Of a stretch of DNA of 64,000 nt, positions 24,585 to 32,156 are shown in pieces. This DNA is from Polyangiaceae bacterium (GTDB lineage Bacteria > Myxococcota_A > Polyangia > Polyangiales > Polyangiaceae), in the NCBI GenBank assembly GCA_016719945.1, contig JADJYE010000016.1, positions 1 to 64,000 on the forward strand, in the 5' to 3' direction. Made by a program: the position numbers and the translations under genes. The notes beneath the pieces were generated by a model. It saw only the letters and a program-made list of their open reading frames with translations, made no database searches and was not told where the DNA came from. How positions within the stretch are numbered: position 1 is the stretch's first letter; every line of letters begins with the position of its first letter.

Positions 24585-27464
24585 TCAGGCCTTCTTGTTC
24601 GGGCCGAGGAACGGGGGCAGCCCGGAGAGGGCCGCGTGGTCGATGTCGACCGTCTGTTCCATGTCGTCGAGCTGAGCGAGGTGGGACATATCGGGCAGCG
24701 CCAGCTCCTGGGTGTTCTCGGCGGGCTCGGCGGGGGTCGTAAACCCACCCGCCGGGACCGCCTTCGCGCCGGGCGTCGCGTACCCCGGGAGGTCCGACGT
24801 CGGCGTGTCGGCGAAGTGGCTCGCGTACTCGCTCTGCGACGGGCCCTGCGCGAGCATCTGGGACGGCGGACCGTACCCGGCGTACGAGCTCGAGGACGCG
24901 CCGTAGTCGGCATACTCGTGCGAGTACTCGTAGTCGGCCTGGGCGAACTGCTGCTGCTGCGCGAGCGGGTAGTCGCCGAACGGGAACGAGGGCAGCGGCC
25001 CGTCGTTCGGGGAGTGCGGTTGGTAGTCGCCGCCGAGCTCCGGGAGCGCCTCCGACTTGGGGGTGGTGTTGTCGACCTTCGACGGCCCCTGACCCGCACC
25101 TGCGGCCTCGGTCCCGGCGCCGACGCGCGGCGCGTCGCTCTTCCACTTGAGGTTCGGCTCGACCAGCGTCAGGTGCCGCGCCGTGACGGGCATCACCTCG
25201 ATCGCCTTGATGCGCTGCTGGACCGGGAACGCCTGCTCGAGCGGGTCGCTCTCCATCGGGCCGAGGTCCTGCGTCACGTCGACCTCGGCCTCGTTCCAGG
25301 CGTCCTTGGCGTTCTTGATGATCGGGTTCCAGTCGCTCTTGAGCTTCTTGACGCTGCCCTTGGGGTCCTTGAAGTCGAAGCCGACGTCGGGTAGCGCCGC
25401 GGGGAGCGTGTCGAGCGCAGCCAGGCCTTGCACGATCTTGCCGCGCACCTGCTCGACCTGCTCGCGCGCCTTGAGCAGGGCCTTGCCCGCCTCCATCACG
25501 CGGGGCGCGAGCGACGCGGTCACCGCTTCCATCGCCCGCTCGATCACCTTGTCGAAGAGCGGGAAGAACACGTTGCGGAAGAGCCGCGAGAACACCGTCG
25601 GGAGCTGCGCGAGGTGCACCTCCATCGTGAGCGCGCGGTTCTGGATGGCCGTGCGGCGGTACGCGAAGATCATCCCGTGGAGGTCGCGCATCGCGAACTT
25701 CACGACGGGCGCGATGAACTTCTCGAGGTTCAGCGCGGCGAACTCCTTCGCGCGGCCGATCAGCGCGTCGGTCGAGATCGCGACCTCGGCGATCGGGATG
25801 TCGAGCGTGATCTTGCGCAGGCCGTCGACGAACTTCAGGCCGCCGAGGATGGTCTCGATGACGTTTCCGACGAGGTGACGCTTCGCGGCCTCGTGCATCT
25901 CGGCCTCGGTCACCTGATCGGTGTCCTTCATCGTCAGCAGGCGGCAGTACACCGCCCGGATGAACTCGGCGCACACCGACGAGACCTTGGAGATGACCCA
26001 CTCGAGCCAGCTCGGCAGGCTCTTGATGTCGAGCGCGCCCTTGAGCGCGTCGACGGCCATCTGCCCGAGGCCACCGGACCAGCCCACGCGCGCACGACGC
26101 GCGGCGTCCGGCACGTCGGGCGGGTCGGGGTCTTGAGGGATGAGGAAGATATCGTCGAGGAACGGCCGGCCCGGCGTGTAGCGATCGGGGCGGCTCAAGA
26201 AGTCGAGCGTCTTGTCGATGCCGACCTCCTGATCGTAGTCCTGCAGGGCGTCTTTGACGGGGTTGGTGACGACGTCGGCGAGGCCGTTGAGCATCGCGAG
26301 GGCTTTGCCCTTGATGCCGCTACCGCTGCCGAACGGGTTGTCGACCTTGTCGAAGATCTTCTGCTCGACGTTGGGGTCGAGCGTGTACTCGGGCTGCGGC
26401 TCGAGGAACCACACCGGGTACACCGGCAGCACGCGCGAGCGGATCGAGTGCGCCGAGATGCGGCGACAGGCGTCCTCGACGATCGGCTCGAGGCGGACGG
26501 CGTACTCGTAGTTGAGCGCCGCGCACACGTCCCACGCCTTGAAGCTGATCTTCTGGATGACGCTGAGGAAGTCTTGCACGCCGGGCGGCACCAGCCGCGT
26601 GAGCTTGGGGATCGCGTCGTGCGGCGCGTCTTTGTCGCCGAGCCAGTCGTGGCCGCCCTTGAGGCCTTCGTTGATCTCGTCGACCTGGTCGTTGAGGATG
26701 CCGCCGCCCGGAGACTTCGCCGGAGCGTGCCGCTTCTCGAGCTCGGTGACGAGGTACTCGTGGTAGGCCTTGCGCGCCGTGTGCAGCATGATCCCGGCCT
26801 CGTGCAGCACCGGGTAGTCGACGCGCGGCCGGTTGATCTTCTTCTCGGCGTCGATGACCTTCTTGAGGTGCGGGTTCAGGTCGACCGCGTTGGGCTTGTC
26901 TTGCGTGCCTCCGGCGGAGCCGGTGAGGTCGGCGATGACCTGCGCGAGCACGCCGATGACGCCCTTGCTCTTCTCTTCGGCGATCAGCGCGTCCATCTGG
27001 GCGCGGATGAAGCCGCCGAGCAGGACACCCTCTCGCTGGAGCGCGGCGCGCATCATCAGGCCGTGCGCCGGGACCTCGGTGCCGGCGAGGGGTGAGTCCG
27101 CAGGCGCGGTGAGCGCGCCCGCCGTGTCGTCGAGCTTGGGGCTCGGAAACAGCTGCGAGCGGTCGCGGTAGACGTGGCCGTAGTGGACGAACTCGATCGG
27201 CTCGGGCAGGTCGATCGTCGTGCCGCCCGTGACGCTCGCGTTCACGGTGACGGCGCCGTCTTCTGCGACGGTCCAGTCCTCCGCGTTCTTGTACTCGGCC
27301 TCCTTGAACTCGACGATGCGCGCCTTGCGCGACATCGGGTGAGCCAGCCTCTGGCCGACTTCACCGAGGACATTGCTCGTTGCGCGGAGCATGGGCTCCA
27401 CGGTGCGGCCAGCACCTTGAGCGTGATCAGCGACCGTGCGGAGATCTTCGCCGTCGATTTTCAC
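24585..27464 (-). CDS. large uncharacterised protein upstream of vgrG, candidate T6SS cargo
   Basis: 959 residues, no recognised family. The frame opens at MKIDGEDLRTVADHAQGAGR and its stop is 3 nt before vgrG. It has no signal peptide; a few moderately hydrophobic helices but no clear membrane block. The central 600 residues look helical and globular (WDVCAALNYEYAVRLEPIVE, VYPVWFLEPQPEYTLDPNVE, AMRDLHGMIFAYRRTAIQNR). The last 250 residues are low-complexity, rich in Pro, Ser, Tyr and Gln (QQQQFAQADYEYSHEYADYG). Tight coupling to vgrG suggests an effector, an effector carrier or an assembly factor. No catalytic motif is evident and no immunity gene is obvious nearby. Function not assigned. 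Confidence 0.8.
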   Translation of the reverse strand: MKIDGEDLRTVADHAQGAGRTVEPMLRATSNVLGEVGQRLAHPMSRKARIVEFKEAEYKNAEDWTVAEDGAVTVNASVTGGTTIDLPEPIEFVHYGHVYRDRSQLFPSPKLDDTAGALTAPADSPLAGTEVPAHGLMMRAALQREGVLLGGFIRAQMDALIAEEKSKGVIGVLAQVIADLTGSAGGTQDKPNAVDLNPHLKKVIDAEKKINRPRVDYPVLHEAGIMLHTARKAYHEYLVTELEKRHAPAKSPGGGILNDQVDEINEGLKGGHDWLGDKDAPHDAIPKLTRLVPPGVQDFLSVIQKISFKAWDVCAALNYEYAVRLEPIVEDACRRISAHSIRSRVLPVYPVWFLEPQPEYTLDPNVEQKIFDKVDNPFGSGSGIKGKALAMLNGLADVVTNPVKDALQDYDQEVGIDKTLDFLSRPDRYTPGRPFLDDIFLIPQDPDPPDVPDAARRARVGWSGGLGQMAVDALKGALDIKSLPSWLEWVISKVSSVCAEFIRAVYCRLLTMKDTDQVTEAEMHEAAKRHLVGNVIETILGGLKFVDGLRKITLDIPIAEVAISTDALIGRAKEFAALNLEKFIAPVVKFAMRDLHGMIFAYRRTAIQNRALTMEVHLAQLPTVFSRLFRNVFFPLFDKVIERAMEAVTASLAPRVMEAGKALLKAREQVEQVRGKIVQGLAALDTLPAALPDVGFDFKDPKGSVKKLKSDWNPIIKNAKDAWNEAEVDVTQDLGPMESDPLEQAFPVQQRIKAIEVMPVTARHLTLVEPNLKWKSDAPRVGAGTEAAGAGQGPSKVDNTTPKSEALPELGGDYQPHSPNDGPLPSFPFGDYPLAQQQQFAQADYEYSHEYADYGASSSSYAGYGPPSQMLAQGPSQSEYASHFADTPTSDLPGYATPGAKAVPAGGFTTPAEPAENTQELALPDMSHLAQLDDMEQTVDIDHAALSGLPPFLGPNKKA

Positions 27465-27700
27465 TGAAGCAGAAGCTTACAGATTGAACGGCACACGAGG
27501 TAGCGCTCGCAGGGCCGCGCGAGAAGATCAGTGGGAGTCTCGCCTGGTCTAGCGCTCGTCCACCCGTCACGCGTTTCGGGGTGACGCAACGTCGGGGGGG
27601 TGGTGGATCGGCCGACCAGCCCTCCGCGCGCCGACATCAGCCCCTTTCCCGCGCTTCCGCGGTGGCTCGCGCCGGCCCGAAACTGGCATCATGGCGGGTC

Positions 27701-29317
27701 ATGCCCCGAACGCCCATCTTCGCTCAGCTCGCCCGGACGCTCCGAATCGCCCACGCCGCCGCGACCGCCAAGGTCGACGCGCGTGAGGCGGTCGAGCTCG
27801 CGCGAGCGTCCGAGACCTCTCGGCTTCGCCGCCGCACGCTGTTCAAGGGCGCCCTCGGCGCCGGTGGCGCGCTGCTGGTCGGGCACCCCCGCCTGCTCCG
27901 GGCCGGGCAGGCCCCGAACGTCGACGTCGCGATCGTCGGCGCTGGGCTCGCGGGGCTCGTGTGCGCGGATCGGCTCGAGGCGGCCGGCGTCGTCCCCACC
28001 CTGTACGAGGCGGCGAGCCGCGTCGGCGGCCGGGTCTGGAGCATGGGCGGCGGGTTCAACGGCCCGGTGATGTTCCCTGGGCAGGTCGTCGAGCGCGGCG
28101 GTGAGCTGATCGACAACCTGCACAAGACCATGCTCGCGTACGCGAACGAGTTCGATCTCGCGAAGGAGGACATGAACAAGGAGCCGGGGGCGATCTTCTA
28201 TTACCTCGGCGGTGAGCACGTCCCCGAGGAGGACGTCGTGGACGAGTTCCGGGCGTTCGTCGACGAGATGCAAGACGACCTCCGCGCGTCGACCGGCGCG
28301 CCGACCGCCGACTCCCACAACGACGCGGACGTCGACCTCGACCTCACCACCCTCGCCGAGTACCTCGAGTCGCGCGGCGCCGGGCCGCTCGCGTACGGCG
28401 CGATCGAGCAAGCGTACAAGTCCGAATACGGCCTCGAGATCGACGAGCAGAGCGCGCTCAACTTCCTGCTCTTCATCCACGCCGATCGGCGCTCCAAGTT
28501 CACGCCGTACGGCGTGTTCAGCGACGAGCGCTGGCACCTCGTCGGCGGCAACGAGCAGATCCCGGCGAACATCCACGCGCGCCTCGAGGCGCCGACGCAC
28601 CTCGGGCACCGGCTCGTCGCGGCCCGCCGCACGGCGGCCGGCCAGGTGCAGCTCACCTTCAAGAAGGGGAGCCAGACCATCACGCGCACGCACGACGCGG
28701 TGGTGCTCACCATCCCCTTCAGCGTGCTGCGCGGCGTCGACCTCGACCCTTCGCTCGAGCTGCCGGCCTGGAAGACCCAGGCGATCGACGACTTTGGCTA
28801 CGGCATGAACGCGAAGACCATGGTCGGCTTCAACTCCAGGCCGTGGCGCGCGCTCGGCGCTCTCGGGACCTCCTACTCGGACCTCGCGAACCACCAGACG
28901 ACCTGGGAGACGAACCCGACCGCCGGTTCGGCGACGCTCGGCGTGCTCACCGACTACGCCAGCGGCCTGCGCGGCGAGTCGCTCAGCCCGAGCGCCGTGC
29001 AGTCGCAGGTGAGCGCCTTCTTGAACGACCTCGACGTCGTCTTTCCGGGCGCGAAGGCGGCCGCGACGAAGCTCCCTGGCAACAAGTACCGTGCGCACCT
29101 CGAGCACTGGCCGAGCAACCCCAACAGCCTCGGCAGCTACACCTGCTATCTGCCCGGGCAGTTCACGTCGATCGCGGGGAACGAAGGCAAGAGCGTCGAC
29201 AACCTGTACTTCGCGGGTGAGCACACCAACTCGTTCTACGAGTGGCAGGGCTTCATGGAAGGCGCTTGCCTGAGCGGCATCGACGCGGCCGACGCCATCC
29301 TCGCCGACTGGGGCTGA
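27701..29317 (+). CDS. flavin amine oxidase / FAD-dependent oxidoreductase, Tat-exported
   Basis: 538 residues. A twin-Arg signal (RLRRRTLFKGALGAGGALL, about 38-60) predicts export of the folded flavoprotein. The dinucleotide fold follows: VDVAIVGAGLAGLVCADRL with GxGxxG, then GGRVW. The C-terminal FAD block is NLYFAGEHTNSFYEWQGFME. This is the monoamine-oxidase superfamily, oxidising an amine or amino acid with release of peroxide; the exact substrate is unknown. Start chosen at 27701 because the upstream in-frame region from 27581 is not conserved-looking. Transcribed alone, divergent from the T6SS island and convergent with a LysR gene. Confidence 0.9.
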   Translation: MPRTPIFAQLARTLRIAHAAATAKVDAREAVELARASETSRLRRRTLFKGALGAGGALLVGHPRLLRAGQAPNVDVAIVGAGLAGLVCADRLEAAGVVPTLYEAASRVGGRVWSMGGGFNGPVMFPGQVVERGGELIDNLHKTMLAYANEFDLAKEDMNKEPGAIFYYLGGEHVPEEDVVDEFRAFVDEMQDDLRASTGAPTADSHNDADVDLDLTTLAEYLESRGAGPLAYGAIEQAYKSEYGLEIDEQSALNFLLFIHADRRSKFTPYGVFSDERWHLVGGNEQIPANIHARLEAPTHLGHRLVAARRTAAGQVQLTFKKGSQTITRTHDAVVLTIPFSVLRGVDLDPSLELPAWKTQAIDDFGYGMNAKTMVGFNSRPWRALGALGTSYSDLANHQTTWETNPTAGSATLGVLTDYASGLRGESLSPSAVQSQVSAFLNDLDVVFPGAKAAATKLPGNKYRAHLEHWPSNPNSLGSYTCYLPGQFTSIAGNEGKSVDNLYFAGEHTNSFYEWQGFMEGACLSGIDAADAILADWG

Positions 29318-29332
29318 GCGGCAGCCAGCCGA

Positions 29333-29359
29333 GCCCCCGAGCTCAGCTCGCTTGGGGGC
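29333..29359 (+). terminator. hairpin between convergent amine oxidase and LysR genes
   Basis: GCCCCCGAGC-TCA-GCTCG-CTT-GGGGGC: an inner stem and an outer GC stem with a 3-nt bulge. It overlaps the LysR stop codon and lacks a clear T-run, so it is only a likely bidirectional terminator. Confidence 0.4.
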
Positions 29360-30359
29360 AGCCGAACCGAAGGTGCTCGGCCAGGAAGTCCCGCAGCACG
29401 GCGACCCGCTGCGGGATGAAGCGCGACGACGGGTACACGAGGTGAACGGGCGATGACGGCCCGAGCCACGACTGGAGCAGCCACTCGAGCCTGCCGGCCT
29501 CGAGATCGGCACTGGCCGCGAGCGCCGGCAGCAGCGTGATGCCCGCGCCGTGGAGGGCCGCGGCTCGCACGAAGGTGAAGTCGGTCCCCGACAGGGGACC
29601 GCGGACGCGGACCGACTGCTCTTCTCCGCGAGGGTTCTCGAGCTTCCAGACGACCTCACCCTTGGTCGCGCGGAACAGGACGCACGCGTGCTGCTCGAGG
29701 TCGGCTGGCCTCTTGGGCCGACCGGCCCGCTCGAGGTACTCGGGGCTCGCGACCACGACGAGCGGGGCGTGCCCGAGCTTCTTGGCGACGAGGCTCGAGT
29801 CGCGCAGGCGCCCCGCGCGCACCGCGAGGTCGAAGCCCTCACCCACCAGATCGACCATGCGGCCGGTGCAGTCGACCTCGACGTGGATCTTCGGGTACCG
29901 CCGCGCGAAGTCCGCGAGGACCTTGCTGAACGGCCCGGTGCCCATGTCGACCGGGGCGGTGATGCGCACCACGCCGCTCGGGTCTTGCGTCGTGTGGGTC
30001 GCGCACTCGCGCGCCTCGTCGAGCTGGGCGAGCGCGGCAGAGGCGCGCGCGTGGTACGCCGCGCCCGCGTCGGTGAGCCCCAGGCTCCGGGTCGTGCGCT
30101 GCAGGAGGCGCACGCCGAGCGCGTGCTCGAGCCGGGCGACGCGTCGGCTCAGCGCAGACTTGGGCCACAGAGAGCCCGACGCCGCGCGAGTGAAGCTGCC
30201 CGCGTCCACCACCCGGACGAAGGCGACGACGTCGGTGAGCTCCACCTCGCCGAGCCCGGTCGTGAGCCGGCGCTGCGACGAGGGCGCCTCCGACTTGGGA
30301 GCGCGCTCGGGGTGGCCGGAGGTTGTTCTCTGTTTGGCAACGGTCTTTGATGAGCTCAT
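29343..30359 (-). CDS. LysR-family transcriptional regulator
   Basis: 338 residues. The winged HTH is at about 40-100 (VVAFVRVVDAGSFTRAASGS, KSALSRRVARLEHALGVRLL, QRTTRSLGLTDAGAAYHARA), followed by the periplasmic-binding-like effector domain (VRITAPVDMGTGPFSKVLAD). About 38 residues precede the HTH, so a later start is possible. Belongs to the subgroup that controls adjacent divergent genes. Here the DoxX gene starts 39 nt away in the other direction and the gap holds dyad symmetry suited to a LysR box. Likely regulates the DoxX/OsmC group in response to a redox or electrophile signal (inference). Confidence 0.92.
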   Translation of the reverse strand: MSSSKTVAKQRTTSGHPERAPKSEAPSSQRRLTTGLGEVELTDVVAFVRVVDAGSFTRAASGSLWPKSALSRRVARLEHALGVRLLQRTTRSLGLTDAGAAYHARASAALAQLDEARECATHTTQDPSGVVRITAPVDMGTGPFSKVLADFARRYPKIHVEVDCTGRMVDLVGEGFDLAVRAGRLRDSSLVAKKLGHAPLVVVASPEYLERAGRPKRPADLEQHACVLFRATKGEVVWKLENPRGEEQSVRVRGPLSGTDFTFVRAAALHGAGITLLPALAASADLEAGRLEWLLQSWLGPSSPVHLVYPSSRFIPQRVAVLRDFLAEHLRFGCPQAS

Positions 30360-30363
30360 CGAC

Positions 30364-30394
30364 TAGTGCTCAAAGGATAACTCACTACGGTGAG
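30364..30394 (+). promoter_or_regulatory. putative LysR operator between divergent regulator and DoxX genes
   Basis: Two overlapping inverted repeats: TAGTG-N14-CACTA (30364-30387) and CTCAC-TACG-GTGAG (30381-30394). The second overlaps the DoxX ribosome site. The whole intergenic gap is 39 nt, so both promoters would be covered by the bound regulator. Confidence 0.4.
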
Positions 30395-30398
30395 GGGC

Positions 30399-30854
30399 AT
30401 GAACAGCGAAACCAAGATCCCGCGTTGGTCGACCGTCGCCCGCTACCTCATGGGCGCCATCTTCTTCGTGTTCGGCCTCAACGGCTTCCTCCAGTTCCTC
30501 CCCATGCCGCCGATGCCGGGGCCGGCCGGGCAGCTCCTCGGTGCGCTCGTCGGCTCGGGCTACCTCATGACGCTCACGAAGGGCGTCGAGGTCGTCGTCG
30601 GCCTCTCGCTCCTCACGAACCGCTTCGCGCCGCTCGCCCTCGTCGTCGCCGCCCCGGTGACCCTCAACATCGTGCTGTTCCACGCCTTCCTCGCGCCCCA
30701 GGGGATGATCGTCCCGCTGGTCTTGCTCGCCGCGCACCTGGCCGCCGCGTGGGGCTTCCGCTCGCTCTACGCGCCCCTCTTGGCGGGCCGCCCGCTGAGC
30801 GCTCCCGCGGAGGCGAGCCCCGCGCAAGGTCGGCCCGCGGCCGCGACGGCTTGA
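30399..30854 (+). CDS. DoxX family membrane protein
   Basis: 151-residue inner-membrane protein with four hydrophobic segments (YLMGAIFFVFGLNGFL, GSGYLMTLTKGVEVVVGLSL, LALVVAAPVTLNIVLFH, VLLAAHLAAAWGF), the DoxX layout. Start at 30399 after GTGAGGGG; a GTG at 30390 is possible. Family members work with thiol or oxidative-stress partners in some bacteria. Expressed divergently from a LysR regulator and followed after 80 nt by an OsmC-type gene, which together suggest detoxification of an oxidant or electrophile. The C-terminal 20 residues are Ala/Pro-rich and probably disordered. Confidence 0.88.
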   Translation: MNSETKIPRWSTVARYLMGAIFFVFGLNGFLQFLPMPPMPGPAGQLLGALVGSGYLMTLTKGVEVVVGLSLLTNRFAPLALVVAAPVTLNIVLFHAFLAPQGMIVPLVLLAAHLAAAWGFRSLYAPLLAGRPLSAPAEASPAQGRPAAATA

Positions 30855-30934
30855 GCCCTCGCTCCGCACGATGACGCTGCGTAAGCCCGCCGGATCAGGT
30901 TGCGAGCGCGGCGGCGCCGCTCCAAAGACACGCC

Positions 30935-31378
30935 ATGCATGAGTTCCCCCTGCGCTTGTCGTGGAGCGGCTCGACCGCGGCCGACTACTCTCGAAACGCC
31001 ACCGCGAGCGTCGATGGCAAGCCCGACCTGGCCGTCAGCAGCGGCCCCACGTACGGCGGTGACCCCTCCCGCTGGAACCCCGAGGACCTGCTCGGCGCCA
31101 GCCTCGCGACCTGCCACTTTCTCACCTTCCTCGCCCTCGCGAGGAAGTTTCGCCTCGACGTTCGCGCCTACGACGACCACTCGACCGTCGTGCTCGACAC
31201 GGTCGACGGCGTCACCAAGGTGACGCAGATTCGCCTGGCGCCGACGATCCGCGTCGCCGAAGGCAGCGATGAGGCGAAGGTCCGTGACGCGTTCCAAAAG
31301 GCCCACAAGTACTGCTTCATCGGCAACAGCATCAGCGCCAAGATCGTGATGGAGCCGACCGTCGTCATCGGCGATTAA
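30935..31378 (+). CDS. OsmC/Ohr family peroxidase-like protein
   Basis: 147-residue cytoplasmic protein of the OsmC fold. The two family Cys residues are visible: one in GASLATCHFLTFLALA and one in KAHKYCFIGNSIS near the C-terminus; these form the thiol peroxidase site that reduces organic hydroperoxides in Ohr/OsmC enzymes. The leading SRNATASVDGK and the PEDLLGASLA segment also fit. It lies 80 nt downstream of the DoxX gene in the same direction and is probably under the same LysR control. The exact subfamily is not settled from sequence alone. Confidence 0.9.
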   Translation: MHEFPLRLSWSGSTAADYSRNATASVDGKPDLAVSSGPTYGGDPSRWNPEDLLGASLATCHFLTFLALARKFRLDVRAYDDHSTVVLDTVDGVTKVTQIRLAPTIRVAEGSDEAKVRDAFQKAHKYCFIGNSISAKIVMEPTVVIGD

Positions 31379-31442
31379 AAGCGAGGCGCGCGCTTCGCGA
31401 GACGTCGGTCACAAGCCGGCCCCTCGCGGCTACGATGGTCCC

Positions 31443-32126
31443 ATGCGCGCCCCTGTCGTCGTCGTTGCGCTCCTCACCGTGTCCTGTGCGGCGACCAGCC
31501 GGGAGCCCTCGAGCTCGCCGCTGGCCGTGGCGGTGCCCGTGCCGCCTGCAGCGTCACCCGGGGCCACGTTCATCCAGCGGCCTCGCAGCCTGCTCGCAGA
31601 GGGCGAATACGCCCTGGCGATCTCCGAGGTGTCCCATCACGGGTGCTCTCGCTCGTGGGGAACGTCGAGCGTCGAGACCTCCGCCTCGATCACCCTCGAT
31701 CGGCACGCCATGTCGGTCGCTTACAAGGCTCAGTCGCACTCGTCGTACGGCTCGCACGGCTCGCCTCCCACGAGCAGCTCGCTCGAGTGGAGCGCAGAGC
31801 TGTCGGGCGAGATCCTCGAGCGCACGGCCGACACGGTGCGCGCTTCGCTCACGTTCAAGGCCTGCCAGGGCGCGTGCGTCGAAGGTCCCGTCGAGGTCGT
31901 TTGTCGCCTCGAGGAGCTCGAGCTGGACGCGCCCCACGCGAGCGCCGCCAAGCCCGGCGCAGGGGGCACCGTCCCCGGCTTGCGCTGCAAGGGCCTGAGC
32001 TCGTTCGTGCCCGGCGGACGAGAGGTCGTCGAGCTGCCCTTCGCTCGCGGCGCCGGCGTGCAGCTCTCGGTCCAGGACTCGTACGCGCGGCTGCTCAGGC
32101 CGCAGCAGGTCGCACAGGGCGGTTGA
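31443..32126 (+). CDS. hypothetical lipoprotein, 227 aa
   Basis: Unrecognised. The N-terminus RAPVVVVALLTVSCAATS looks like a short lipoprotein signal, though the lipobox TVSC is not ideal. A Ser/Pro linker follows, then a beta-rich domain with four Cys residues (HHGCSRSWG, FKACQGACVEG, VVCRLEELEL). The C-terminal end GVQLSVQDSYARLL is hydrophilic. It is 64 nt after the OsmC gene in the same direction and may be co-transcribed, but nothing links the functions. Convergent with the MNIO-dehydrogenase gene 30 nt away. Confidence 0.65.
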   Translation: MRAPVVVVALLTVSCAATSREPSSSPLAVAVPVPPAASPGATFIQRPRSLLAEGEYALAISEVSHHGCSRSWGTSSVETSASITLDRHAMSVAYKAQSHSSYGSHGSPPTSSSLEWSAELSGEILERTADTVRASLTFKACQGACVEGPVEVVCRLEELELDAPHASAAKPGAGGTVPGLRCKGLSSFVPGGREVVELPFARGAGVQLSVQDSYARLLRPQQVAQGG

Positions 32127-32156
32127 CCGCGCCGGCGCGCGACTCCCTTGCGCGCG

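Noticed and set aside
23703..27095. Plus-strand open frames of 555-563 codons under vgrG and the 959-aa gene
   Set aside because: Antisense shadows of strongly supported T6SS genes.
27689..29842. Minus-strand open frame of 717 codons across the amine oxidase
   Set aside because: Covers the real Tat-FAD gene on the other strand and part of LysR; no motif.
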